Part shown: in pieces, positions 13,968 to 21,880 of the stretch | Numbering within the stretch: the first letter of the stretch is position 1 | How the letters are laid out: each line of letters begins with the position of its first letter | Source: CAYRGS01 sp964423875 | GTDB taxonomy: Bacteria > UBA8248 > JACPRG01 > G963555815 | Assembly: GCA_964423875.1 (NCBI GenBank) | Contig: CAYRGS010000039.1 | Location: forward strand, 1 to 28,986 | Length of the DNA: 28,986 nucleotides | Direction of reading: 5' to 3' | Notes under the pieces: generated by a model | The model's database searches: none | What the model was told of the DNA's origin: nothing | The model's input: only the letters and a program-made list of their open reading frames with translations | Program-made: the position numbers and the translations under genes

Positions 13968-15905
13968 TCATCCTGGAGAGACCCGATCGTCCTCGTCCGG
14001 GCGACTTCCGGGGTCGCAGCCGTTGGCGGATTTGCCGATCTCGAGCCCGATCCCCGTCTCCGACTCCTGCTGGCGGTACTGAAGGGCGTATAGGCGCGCA
14101 TAAATCCCGCCCTGTGCTAGCAGCTCCGCGTGCGTGCCCACCTCGCGGACTTTCTGTTTGTGGAGGACCACGATACGGTCGGCCCTTTTGACCGTCGAGA
14201 GGCGGTGGGCGATGACGAGGGTGGTCGTCTTCCCGTAGATGGCGCCCAGGACCCGCTGGATCTCGTACTCCGTCGAGGGATCAAGATTCGACGTGGCCTC
14301 GTCCACGAGGAGGACGTCCGGGCGGCGGACAACCGCTCTCGCGAGGGAGAGCAATTGGCGCTCGCCCCCCGACAGGTTGCTTCCCCGCTCCAGGACGCTG
14401 GACTCAAACCCGTTGGGGAACTTGCGAATCATCCCCCACACCCCGACCTCCTCGGCCGCTGCGCGGACAGTCTCCTCGTCGATCAACTCGTCCCCCAGGC
14501 GGATATTCCGGTAGATGTCCCCCGAGAACAGGAAGACGTCCTGCATCACCATCCCGATCCGGCGGCGGAGGTCCCGGGCGGGAGTTTCGCGGATGTCCAC
14601 GCCGTCCATCGTGATGCGGCCGCGCTGGGGGTCGTAGAGCCGGCAAAGGAGTTTCAGGCAGGAGCTTTTCCCCGCCCCGGTCGCCCCCACCAGGGCGATG
14701 GTCTCTCCCGGCTCGGCGCGGAAGCTGACGCCGCGCAGCACTTCCTGTTCGCCGTCGTAGGAGAAATCCACCTCCTCGAATGCGATGGCCGGACCGTTGC
14801 CGCCATAGAGGCCCTCGCTCCCGTCTCCTGAAAATGGAGCGGCGACGACGCCCGAGGCTGGTTCCCGCCCGGAAGCCCCCGCCAGCGCGCGGTCGGTCTC
14901 TTCGTCCAGGAGGTTGAAGATCCGCTCGAGGGCGGCCATGGCGGATTGCATGATCGTGTATTTCGAGGACAGGTCCATGAGCGGCGAGAAGAACTTGTGG
15001 ATGTAGCCGAGAAAGGCGACCAGCACACCGAACGTCAGCATCCCTTCCAGGATGCGGCCGCCGCCGTACCAGATCATCCCCGCCACCATGATCGCCCCGG
15101 TGGCCTCGACGAGGGCATACAGGCTCACGTCGTAGAGAATTGCCTGGTGCGCCTTCTTTCGGTACTCGCCTGAGAGCGCCTCGAAAAGCGCGCCCGTTTC
15201 CTCCTCCTTGCGGAAAAGCTGGACGATGGCCATCCCACTCAGGTGTTCGGCGAGGAAGGTGTTAATCTCGGACAGCTTGGCCCGGACCTGCCGGAACGCG
15301 TCCCGGATGCGGGGCCGAACCCAGAACGTAAAAAGCAACAGGACGGGGATGGCCGCAAAGGTCAACAGGGCGAGGCCCGCGTTGAGCCACAGCATGACCC
15401 CCATGATTCCGACCAGGAGGAAAACGTCCCCGACCACCGAGACCACCCCGGAGGCGAACATTTCCTGGATCACCTCGACATCCGACGTCAACCGGGTCAG
15501 GAGCCTGCCCACGGGCGTCCGGTCGAAATAGGTCTGGGGGAGGTGTTGGACGCGGGCGAACAGCTCCTCCCGCAACCGGTGTGTCACCCGCTGGCCGAGG
15601 AGCATGACCGTGTACGTCTGCGCGAAGCGGACCAAGGCGAGAAGGATCACCGCCAGAAGGAACCACCCGGCAATCGAGAGAAGGCCGCTCAGCCGTCCGT
15701 TGGTCAAATGGTCGTCCACCGCCACCTTCAGCAGATAGGGCTGGACAAGCTCCAACAGAGCCGCCAGGGGCAGGCAAAGCAGGGCGGCGGAAAGCAGACG
15801 CCGATGGTGAACGACATATCCCCTGACCAGTCGTCTCAGGAGCCTTCCGTCATAGAACTTACCCGGGGATTCCTCCGAGTAGACCGCGCCGGAAACATGG
15901 GGCAT
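13968..15905 (-). CDS. ABC exporter half-transporter (permease-ATPase), canonical ATP site
   Basis: Type IV (ABCB-like) exporter half, 645 residues: six-helix membrane domain (about 30-320), then an ATPase domain. Motifs: Walker A GATGAGKSS (407-415), Q-loop Gln455, signature LSGGE (511-515), Walker B VLLVDE with catalytic Glu536, and H-loop His567. A Gly/Ser/Ala-rich insertion of about 35 residues (340-375) separates the two domains, and a hydrophilic tail of about 30 residues ends the protein. Its ATG overlaps the stop of the upstream ABC gene by one base (TGATG), so the two are co-translated and should form a heterodimer of the LmrCD/BmrCD/TM287-288 kind. Likely cargo by family: drugs, lipids or peptides; nothing here narrows it. 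Compared with its partner, this subunit holds the complete catalytic residues. Confidence 0.93.
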   Translation of the reverse strand: MPHVSGAVYSEESPGKFYDGRLLRRLVRGYVVHHRRLLSAALLCLPLAALLELVQPYLLKVAVDDHLTNGRLSGLLSIAGWFLLAVILLALVRFAQTYTVMLLGQRVTHRLREELFARVQHLPQTYFDRTPVGRLLTRLTSDVEVIQEMFASGVVSVVGDVFLLVGIMGVMLWLNAGLALLTFAAIPVLLLFTFWVRPRIRDAFRQVRAKLSEINTFLAEHLSGMAIVQLFRKEEETGALFEALSGEYRKKAHQAILYDVSLYALVEATGAIMVAGMIWYGGGRILEGMLTFGVLVAFLGYIHKFFSPLMDLSSKYTIMQSAMAALERIFNLLDEETDRALAGASGREPASGVVAAPFSGDGSEGLYGGNGPAIAFEEVDFSYDGEQEVLRGVSFRAEPGETIALVGATGAGKSSCLKLLCRLYDPQRGRITMDGVDIRETPARDLRRRIGMVMQDVFLFSGDIYRNIRLGDELIDEETVRAAAEEVGVWGMIRKFPNGFESSVLERGSNLSGGERQLLSLARAVVRRPDVLLVDEATSNLDPSTEYEIQRVLGAIYGKTTTLVIAHRLSTVKRADRIVVLHKQKVREVGTHAELLAQGGIYARLYALQYRQQESETGIGLEIGKSANGCDPGSRPDEDDRVSPG

Positions 15906-17668
15906 CAGAGGGTCTCCAATTCAGCCATGAGGCGCTGGCGCTCGTGCATCCGCGCGTAGATCCCCCCGCGCTCCATCAGCGCTTCATGCGTCCCCTCCTC
16001 GACAACGCGGCCGTCATCCATGACCAGGATGCGGTCCGCCTGTCGGGCCGCCGAGAGGTTGTGGGAAACAAAGAGCAGGGTGAGATCTTTCCCCCACCGG
16101 CGGATCTCCTCGAGGATCTCCCGGGCCGTCTCGGCGTCGAGGCTCGAGAGGACGTCATCCAGGATGAGGATCCGGTGGTTCTCGACGATCCCGCGGGCGA
16201 TGGTCGTCCGTTGCCGCTGGCCGGTGGACAGGGTGAGTCCGCGCTCGCCGATCATGGCCTGAAAACCGTCGGGAAACTGCTCAATCTCGACGGTGAAGCG
16301 CGCGGCGTCCGTCGCGGCGCGGACGGCCTCGAATGGCGGCGCGTCCCCCCCGAAGGCCACGTTGTCGCGGACCGTCCGGGAGAAAAGAAAGGGGTCCTGG
16401 GGAACCAGGGCGACGGCCTTGCGGAGGGCTTCATGCGAATACCGGTTAACGTCCATCCCGTCGAGGAAGACCGTTTCCACCGGGGCCGGCAGAAGCCCGG
16501 TGAGCAGACGCACAAGCGTTGATTTCCCGGATCCGATCCCGCCCACCATGGCGACCTTCTCGCCCGGAGAGAGACGGAAGCTCAGCCCCTTGAGGACGTC
16601 CGGCCCGCCGTCATAGGCGAACCGCAGGCCCCAGACCTCGATCTCTCCGCGAACCGGCCGGGACGGCTCGACCCCCACCGTCCGAACGTCGGGCTTCTGC
16701 TTCAAGATCCAGCTCAAACGCTCCCAGGACGCCTTTCCCTGCTGGAAAAGCCCGATGATCCAGCCCAGCGCGATGGTCGGCCAGAGCAGCATGGCCAGGT
16801 AGCTGTTGAAGGCCACAAAGGCCCCGAGCGTGATGTCGCCGGCGATCACCCACCGGCCCCCGAGATACAGGATGACCAACGCCCCCACCCCGCCCAGGGC
16901 CGTCATGAGGCCGAAGATGAACGCGCGCAGCCTTGCGTGCCGGGCTGTCAGCTCGAGGTAGGCGTCATTCAGCCTTCCGAACGCGCGGCGCTCGTGGTCC
17001 TCCTGAACAAAGAGCTTGACCACCATCATCCCGGAGAGATTCTCGTGAATGTGCGTGCTGATATCGCCCAGGGTCTCCTGGGACTGCCTCGAGATTTCGT
17101 TGAGGCTGCGGAAAAAACGCCTCATCCCCAGAATCCACAGCGGGAATAGGATGACCGCGAATAACGTGAGCGTGAGACTGATGGCCGCCATGGCCGAAAC
17201 CACGAAGAGGTAGACGATGATGGAATTCAGGCCGTGCGTGACGCCGGGCCCCAGGAGCATGCGGACGGCGTTCAGGTCGTTCGTGGCGCGGGACATGATG
17301 TCGCCGGTCGTGGTCTTCTGAAAAAAAGCGGGCGACAGCGACTGAAGGCGCCGGAAGAGCTCCGTGCGAATGTCGTACTCGACGCCGCGGCTCACCCCCA
17401 GGAACATGTGTCGGGAAAAGATCCGGACGACGGCTTGAAAGACAGCCGCCGCGGCGATGGCCAAGGCGGGCCATAGGAGGAGGTCCGTGGGAGACCCTTT
17501 CCGGAGACCCTCGATGGCACCTTTGAGGATCCAGGGGATCGTGATCGCCAGGGCGTTGGCCGCCATCAACAGGATGAACCCCCCGGCAAGACGGCCCTGA
17601 AAATTTTTCAGGTAACCGGCAAGCTCCCACATTGAGTAGGGGCCCTTGTTTCCTTTGGTCTTCGCCAT
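15905..17668 (-). CDS. ABC exporter half-transporter, degenerate catalytic residues
   Basis: First gene of the ABC pair, 587 residues, with six membrane helices (about 25-310) and an ATPase domain. Walker A GGIGSGKST (376-384), Q-loop Gln424 and H-loop His536 are intact, but the catalytic glutamate after Walker B is Asp505 (ILILDDVLSSLD) and the signature is LSTGQ (480-484) rather than LSGGQ. The Glu-to-Asp change is typical of the degenerate subunit in heterodimeric exporters; a changed signature in the same subunit is less usual (see findings). It starts at an ATG with a weak GGGA upstream and is followed with a one-base overlap by its partner. The 305-bp spacer upstream is shared with the divergent thermonuclease gene and contains several dyads. 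Confidence 0.93.
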   Translation of the reverse strand: MAKTKGNKGPYSMWELAGYLKNFQGRLAGGFILLMAANALAITIPWILKGAIEGLRKGSPTDLLLWPALAIAAAAVFQAVVRIFSRHMFLGVSRGVEYDIRTELFRRLQSLSPAFFQKTTTGDIMSRATNDLNAVRMLLGPGVTHGLNSIIVYLFVVSAMAAISLTLTLFAVILFPLWILGMRRFFRSLNEISRQSQETLGDISTHIHENLSGMMVVKLFVQEDHERRAFGRLNDAYLELTARHARLRAFIFGLMTALGGVGALVILYLGGRWVIAGDITLGAFVAFNSYLAMLLWPTIALGWIIGLFQQGKASWERLSWILKQKPDVRTVGVEPSRPVRGEIEVWGLRFAYDGGPDVLKGLSFRLSPGEKVAMVGGIGSGKSTLVRLLTGLLPAPVETVFLDGMDVNRYSHEALRKAVALVPQDPFLFSRTVRDNVAFGGDAPPFEAVRAATDAARFTVEIEQFPDGFQAMIGERGLTLSTGQRQRTTIARGIVENHRILILDDVLSSLDAETAREILEEIRRWGKDLTLLFVSHNLSAARQADRILVMDDGRVVEEGTHEALMERGGIYARMHERQRLMAELETL

Positions 17669-17715
17669 GACGATTCCCAGGATGCCCGGCCGATCACCAA
17701 GCGGAGCGTTTCAGC

Positions 17716-17773
17716 GAATCTCGATTCACCGGGCCGGGACAGATTGAACAAAACATCAAACCGGAATGTCCGG
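17716..17773. promoter_or_regulatory. Dyads upstream of the ABC exporter operon
   Basis: GAATC-TC-GATTC at 17716-17727 and CCGGA-ATG-TCCGG at 17761-17773 lie about 50 and 95 bp upstream of the first ABC gene. They are the right size for repressor sites. No matching -35/-10 pair was confidently identified. The spacer's remainder holds no gene. Confidence 0.3.
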
Positions 17774-17894
17774 TATACATATTTTCACGCGCGGTCCTCA
17801 TCAACGGGATTTTTCCGCCATCAGGAGAATCAACTGCGGCCCGCTCCGTCATCCACCGGGAAAACGCGGGATTTGATACCACGGGCCCTGCGAA

Positions 17895-17956
17895 TCCACA
17901 CGGGTGTGGACAAGAAAGGAATTTGCTATTGCAAATATGGTCATACCACTTATATT
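17895..17956 (+). promoter_or_regulatory. Two perfect dyads and a possible promoter before the thermonuclease gene
   Basis: TCCACAC-GG-GTGTGGA (17895-17910) and ATTTGC-TATT-GCAAAT (17921-17936) are perfect and ten bases apart. TTGCAA (17929-17934) and TATATT (17951-17956), 16 bp apart, could be a -35/-10 pair, placing the -35 inside the second dyad as an operator would. The predicted leader before the ATG at 17974 would be very short. Confidence 0.35.
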
Positions 17957-17973
17957 TAATGGATCACGAAAGA

Positions 17974-18651
17974 ATGACAAAATACTGGACATGTCCAAAC
18001 GTGAGCATTTTGACCCAAAACAAGCTTCTCCTTTTTTTCCTCTTCCATGTTTCCGCTCTTGGTTTGCTTGCGGATGAATCCGCCCTTTCCCAGACGGTCA
18101 AAGTCAGGCGCGTGATCGATGGCGACACCTTCCACGTCAGTGTGCGCATCATCGGCGTCGATACCCCCGAAACCCGTCACCCGAGGGAACCGGTCGGGTT
18201 TTTCGGAAAAGAGGCCGCCGCGTTCTTGCGCAAGCTCATTCAAGGCGAAACGGTCCGGCTTGAGTTCGGTCGCGACCCCGTGGACAGGTACGGACGGCTG
18301 CTTTCCTACGTCTACCTCCCCAACGGCGTTTTTGTGAATGCCCTTCTGGTGGCGGAGGGATACGCAAGGGCGTCACCCTATCCGCCCAACTTGAAATTCG
18401 CGAACCTGTTTCGCGAGTTGGAAAGAAAAGCCCGGGCCGCTCGAAAGGGAATCTGGTCGCGCCTTCCGGCCAAGCGGGGGCGGTCAGGCCCTCCCCCCCT
18501 CCGGCCCCCCGTCATCGGGAACAGAAATACGAGGGTCTACCACCTGCCGGGCGGACTCTACTACGATTTGATGCTGAGAAGTAAACACCGGAAGGATTTT
18601 TCAAGCGAAAAGGACGCAATCCGCAAGAATTACACGAAATCCAAGAGGTAA
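17974..18651 (+). CDS. Secreted thermonuclease (SNase family) with degenerate C-terminal metal-binding motif
   Basis: Staphylococcal-nuclease-like Ca-dependent nuclease, 225 residues. An N-terminal hydrophobic stretch (LLLFFLFHVSALGLLAD, about residues 18-34) suggests a signal peptide or anchor. The SNase core runs from about 42 to 163 with VIDGDTF, Arg58, DTPET (Asp63, Glu66) and RYGR (Arg108), matching the Arg35/Asp40/Glu43/Arg87 catalytic set. The tail from about 182 (GNRNTRVYHLPGGLYYDLM ... FSSEKDAIRKNY) looks like the small Ada-type Cys-containing extension found on relatives (VYH.PGC.YY), but the PGC cysteine is Gly194 and no cysteine remains in the tail. The start is uncertain: ATG at 17974 has GAAAGA upstream, ATG 17959 and GTG 18001 are alternatives. 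Divergent from the ABC operon. Confidence 0.87.
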   Translation: MTKYWTCPNVSILTQNKLLLFFLFHVSALGLLADESALSQTVKVRRVIDGDTFHVSVRIIGVDTPETRHPREPVGFFGKEAAAFLRKLIQGETVRLEFGRDPVDRYGRLLSYVYLPNGVFVNALLVAEGYARASPYPPNLKFANLFRELERKARAARKGIWSRLPAKRGRSGPPPLRPPVIGNRNTRVYHLPGGLYYDLMLRSKHRKDFSSEKDAIRKNYTKSKR

Positions 18652-19163
18652 GAAATGGGTTGAAAGCAACGTTTTTTCGGCAGGAAACGAACCAAATGAA
18701 TCGAGCCTGGGCGCCTTTATCTGCCGCCGACTACCGCACCGTTTATCCGCTCACCCGGAAGACGAATTTCCGAACACCTCATCTACGTTCTTGGCCTGTG
18801 CATTCAACCGATTCAACATTTTCCGTTCGAGCGGGCAACCAAACATCGTGCGGCCCGGGACGCCAGATTCCCCTAGACCCCACCTCCTTTCCGACGCCCT
18901 GCAACATCCGAAACTCGCAACGTTTTCAGGCCTCCCCTGCCAACTGAATCACCAGACCGATGAAACTTCACGAGTCCCGATGGCGCCCAGGCTCTAAGGA
19001 GAAGCTTAACTTTCCATGGAATGCTTTGTCAAGACAAAATACAATACCTTGGAATCCACCTTCAAAAATACACAAGATGTTGTTGATCAAATCAAAATCC
19101 TGGTGGCTCAGGTTTTACATCTGTCTCGGCGCCGGGCGCTGCCTTGGTGATGAGAAACCTCTT
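18652..19163. other. Gene-free spacer between convergent genes
   Basis: About 510 bp between the convergent thermonuclease and MFS genes, lower in GC than its surroundings. A + strand frame at 18660-18947 (95 codons) has no recognisable domain, mixed codon use and no good ribosome-binding site. A short TTTGTC-AA-GACAAA dyad is at 19025-19038. No terminator with a T-run was found. It may be a decayed gene or insertion remnant. Confidence 0.5.
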
Positions 19164-20345
19164 TTATGCGGTGTAGCCATCCAAGGCTCGCCGGCCTCTC
19201 CGCTCCCAGACCAAGAAAATCAGAAGACCCACGAGAATCCAGCCCGCCAGGGAAAGGAACATCGCGCTGTAGCCGAAAGCGCCCGCGATCACCCCATGGG
19301 AGAACACCCCCAGCGTCATTCCCGCGCTGAAAGCGGCGGCGAAAAGAGACTGGGCCTTTCCGAAGTTCCCATCCCTGGAACGATTGAGGGCCAAGGCGTT
19401 TATGGCCGGAAAGAGGAACCCGTGAGAAATCCCGTTGAGAACACCCGCCAACGCGAACATCCACTGGGCCTTGGCCTCGCTCAGCAACCAAACCCCCGTG
19501 ATCAAGACGAAGAAGGCGGGGGCCATGATCCGCCGATGTCCAAGCCGGTCGGACAAACGGCCGAGACCCACCCGGATGAAAATGGCTGTCACGGTGTAAG
19601 TGATAAAGAAGAGACTGATCCACTGGATGCCCCGGCTCCGGATGTACGTGGGGGCGTATGTCGTCACCGTACCCAAAGCCGCCCCGTTCAGGAAACCCAG
19701 CAGCATGATCTGCGTGAATCCGGCCCGGATGAAAACCCGCCATGGGGAATCCGATTCCCCGGCGCCGGCGGCCGGCGGCGCGGCCTCCCTCACCCTGGAA
19801 ACGAGAGAAAGGCCCACGACCCCGTATGCCACCGTCAAGACAAACAGGGAATAGAAGCCTCCCGCGGAAATCACAAACTCGCCGATGGCCGGCGCGAGGG
19901 CGTGTGCACACATGCCGAACATGCCGTACACGCCGAGGGCCTGGGCCAGGTGGCCTTTGGGCGCCGTATCGGCGACGAGCACCCCGCCCGCCGTAAAGGC
20001 CATGGCCACCCCCCCGTTCTGCACCGTCCGCAGCACCGCGAAGAGCAGGAACGAATCTCCCCCAAGCAGGAACCCCCCACAGGACAGCGCAACGCAGCAC
20101 TGACCCATCAGGAGGAAGGGCTTACGGCCGAATCGGTCCACAAAGATCCCGAAGACCGGCGTGAGGACGACAGACATCAGGTTGGGCGCTCCCATGACCC
20201 AGCCGATGTCGGTTTCCCCGCCCCCCAAGGCCTTGATGTGCAGGGGCAGAAGCTGATAGCTCAGATAGGCGAGAAACAGAAAGAGGTTCCCAGCCACCAG
20301 AAACACGAAGTTGCGCGAGATCAAGCGGCCGCCCACGGCCATCAT
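19164..20345 (-). CDS. MFS transporter (YhhS/AraJ-like efflux carrier)
   Basis: Twelve-helix major facilitator protein, 393 residues, not closely similar to the tandem MFS pair at 10262-12782. Seen: NFVFLVAGNLFLFLAYLSYQLLPLHIKALG (helix 1), motif A GIFVDRFGRKPFLL between helices 2 and 3, a matching second-half motif (RLSDRLGHRRI), and ALAPAIGEF in helix 5. This general pattern fits the proton-driven efflux carriers of the YhhS/arabinose-efflux type. Two consecutive ATGs follow GGAGG directly, with no spacing; the GTG at codon 4 would have nine-base spacing and may be the true start. It is divergent from the inositol-monophosphatase-family gene with 166 bp between, and convergent with the thermonuclease gene. 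Substrate unknown. Confidence 0.85.
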   Translation of the reverse strand: MMAVGGRLISRNFVFLVAGNLFLFLAYLSYQLLPLHIKALGGGETDIGWVMGAPNLMSVVLTPVFGIFVDRFGRKPFLLMGQCCVALSCGGFLLGGDSFLLFAVLRTVQNGGVAMAFTAGGVLVADTAPKGHLAQALGVYGMFGMCAHALAPAIGEFVISAGGFYSLFVLTVAYGVVGLSLVSRVREAAPPAAGAGESDSPWRVFIRAGFTQIMLLGFLNGAALGTVTTYAPTYIRSRGIQWISLFFITYTVTAIFIRVGLGRLSDRLGHRRIMAPAFFVLITGVWLLSEAKAQWMFALAGVLNGISHGFLFPAINALALNRSRDGNFGKAQSLFAAAFSAGMTLGVFSHGVIAGAFGYSAMFLSLAGWILVGLLIFLVWERRGRRALDGYTA

Positions 20346-20511
20346 CCTCCGACCCGAAAAATTCCATCGGAAAGCAAGGCGTCACGGGAGAGCCGCCTCC
20401 CCTCAGTCTACCACCGTGCAATCCGCCGGGCCGTGCGGTACCCTCTCTGTGGCATTCATGACGGGCGGGTCAACGCGGATCCGACGAACCGAACGATGAA
20501 AGGGAGCCCGA

Positions 20512-21291
20512 TTGGAACACAGGCGGCGGATTCTGACGGAGGTCATCCGGGAAGCCGGAAACCTCTTGGCGGAGAATTTCAGCAAACCCCAGGAGATCGA
20601 GTTCAAGGGCACAGTCAACCTGGTCACCGCCATGGACCGGGTTTCGGAAGATCACATCGTCTCCCGCCTGAGAGCGGCCTTTCCCGAGGACGACATCCTG
20701 GCCGAGGAGCGGGAACAACCGGCGCGCGCGTCGGAAAACCTCTGGATCCTGGACCCCCTGGACGCGACCACCAACTACGCCCACGGGTTCCCGATGTTCT
20801 GCGTCAGCATCGCGTTTGAACAACGGGGCCGCATCCGCCTCGGCGCGATCTACGATCCGTTGCGAGACGAGCTCTTTATGGCGGAATCGGGGAAAGGCGC
20901 TGAAATGAACGGGGTTTCCCTTTCCGTCTCCGGGACGTCCGACCTCGACCGGGCCCTCATCGCGACGGGGTTTCCGTACGACAAGCGGGAAAGCCCCGTC
21001 AACAACCTGGACCACTTCCAGCGGTTCGCCCTTCGGACGCAGGGGGTGAGACGCGCGGGCTCGGCGGCGCTGGATCTGGCCTATGTGGCCGCGGGCCGTC
21101 TGGACGGCTATTGGGAGCTGAAGCTCAGCCCTTGGGACGTCGCAGCAGGCGTATTGCTGGTTCAGGAAGCCGGCGGCCGCGTCACGGATTTCTCGGGCGG
21201 GGGGGATTTCATCTACAGCGGGGAGGTCGTCGCCGCCAACGCGCACATTCAGCGGGAAATGCTGGACACCCTCGCCGAGGGTCTGGGTTGA
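20512..21291 (+). CDS. Inositol monophosphatase family protein (SuhB-like)
   Basis: Mg-dependent phosphatase of the IMPase/FBPase/CysQ superfamily, 259 residues, normal length. Motifs: DILAEERE with metal ligand Glu65 or Glu66, WILDPLDATTNYAHGFP with Asp81 and Asp84, and the C-terminal SPWDVAAGVLLVQEAGG with Asp209. The conserved Gly of DPLDG(T/S) is Ala85 here. The start is a TTG seven bases after AAAGGGAG, the best-placed ribosome-binding site; the earlier ATG at 20496 is in another frame. Likely reaction: hydrolysis of an inositol phosphate or related sugar phosphate; superfamily members also act on NADP or PAP, so the substrate is not fixed by sequence. It is convergent with the lipoprotein gene, with 45 bp between stops. 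Confidence 0.9.
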   Translation: MEHRRRILTEVIREAGNLLAENFSKPQEIEFKGTVNLVTAMDRVSEDHIVSRLRAAFPEDDILAEEREQPARASENLWILDPLDATTNYAHGFPMFCVSIAFEQRGRIRLGAIYDPLRDELFMAESGKGAEMNGVSLSVSGTSDLDRALIATGFPYDKRESPVNNLDHFQRFALRTQGVRRAGSAALDLAYVAAGRLDGYWELKLSPWDVAAGVLLVQEAGGRVTDFSGGGDFIYSGEVVAANAHIQREMLDTLAEGLG

Positions 21292-21336
21292 AGCGTCCGT
21301 CCTTCAAGTTCGGGCAGCGGTCCGGGCGCATTGGCG

Positions 21337-21777
21337 TCAGGGAAGGACTTCGGCGGTTTTGTCGGCGCGCTTGAACTTTCGGATCGGGGGCGGTGAAATC
21401 CAGCGGACAGCGATCCCTTCCGCCGTAAGCATGTGATACTTGACGAAGCCGCTTCCCCTCGGGATGGACATCACCCAGACGTTCATCACGTCGTCCGCGC
21501 CCAACTCCCGGGCCTTCTTCAAGAGCCGGACCTTCAGTGAGTTTTCGGTCGAGAAATGATGCCCATCCACCTGAATCACGCCGATGATCTCGTACGCGCG
21601 CCCGGCCGCGTGTTTCGCCAGGTACGTGAGGTCCGACGGCTCAGGAGGAAAGAGGGAGATCTTGGGGGCGGCGCAGCCGGCCGACACCACCAGGGCGGAC
21701 AAAGCCAAGGCAAGCCGTCCGAGCGTCGCGCCGGGACGCAACCTCCGGCGAAGAATTCGCGTTGTCTTCCCATCCAT
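21337..21777 (-). CDS. Small predicted lipoprotein
   Basis: Predicted lipid-anchored envelope protein of 146 residues. A basic N-terminus, a hydrophobic helix (about residues 19-32) and SAGC with Cys35 form a plausible signal-peptidase-II site. The mature part carries AYEIIGVIQVDGHH ... LLKKARELGADDVMNVWV, a beta-alpha pattern seen in small lipoproteins of the DUF4156/YbjQ-like kind, where a KA.ELGADAV helix is typical. The ATG at 21777 has GGGGAG ten bases upstream; the open frame extends 34 codons further but would bury the signal peptide. Function unknown. It is convergent with the IMPase-family gene and lies 103 bp downstream of the TIGR02757 gene on the same strand. Confidence 0.7.
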   Translation of the reverse strand: MDGKTTRILRRRLRPGATLGRLALALSALVVSAGCAAPKISLFPPEPSDLTYLAKHAAGRAYEIIGVIQVDGHHFSTENSLKVRLLKKARELGADDVMNVWVMSIPRGSGFVKYHMLTAEGIAVRWISPPPIRKFKRADKTAEVLP

Positions 21778-21880
21778 CCGGCGACATCTCCCCGTCCCCA
21801 CCCGTTCCGCATTGAACCCGCACCCTCTTTCAACCGCGCCAAGACCGTTCTTATTCCAAGAGGCGTTTCCGGCGATCATT

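Noticed and set aside
13902..14093. Short + strand gene driven by the TTGACA at 13879-13884.
   Set aside because: The -10 match is poor and the 63-codon frame is mostly antisense to the end of the ABC gene.
18660..18947. Small 95-codon gene after the thermonuclease.
   Set aside because: No ribosome-binding site, no domain and no codon bias like the neighbours; treated as a non-coding spacer.
18960..20819. A 619-codon + strand frame, the longest in the window.
   Set aside because: It runs antisense through the whole MFS gene and into the start of the inositol-monophosphatase-family gene; the composition (His, Gln, Arg, Pro) is that of a shadow frame.
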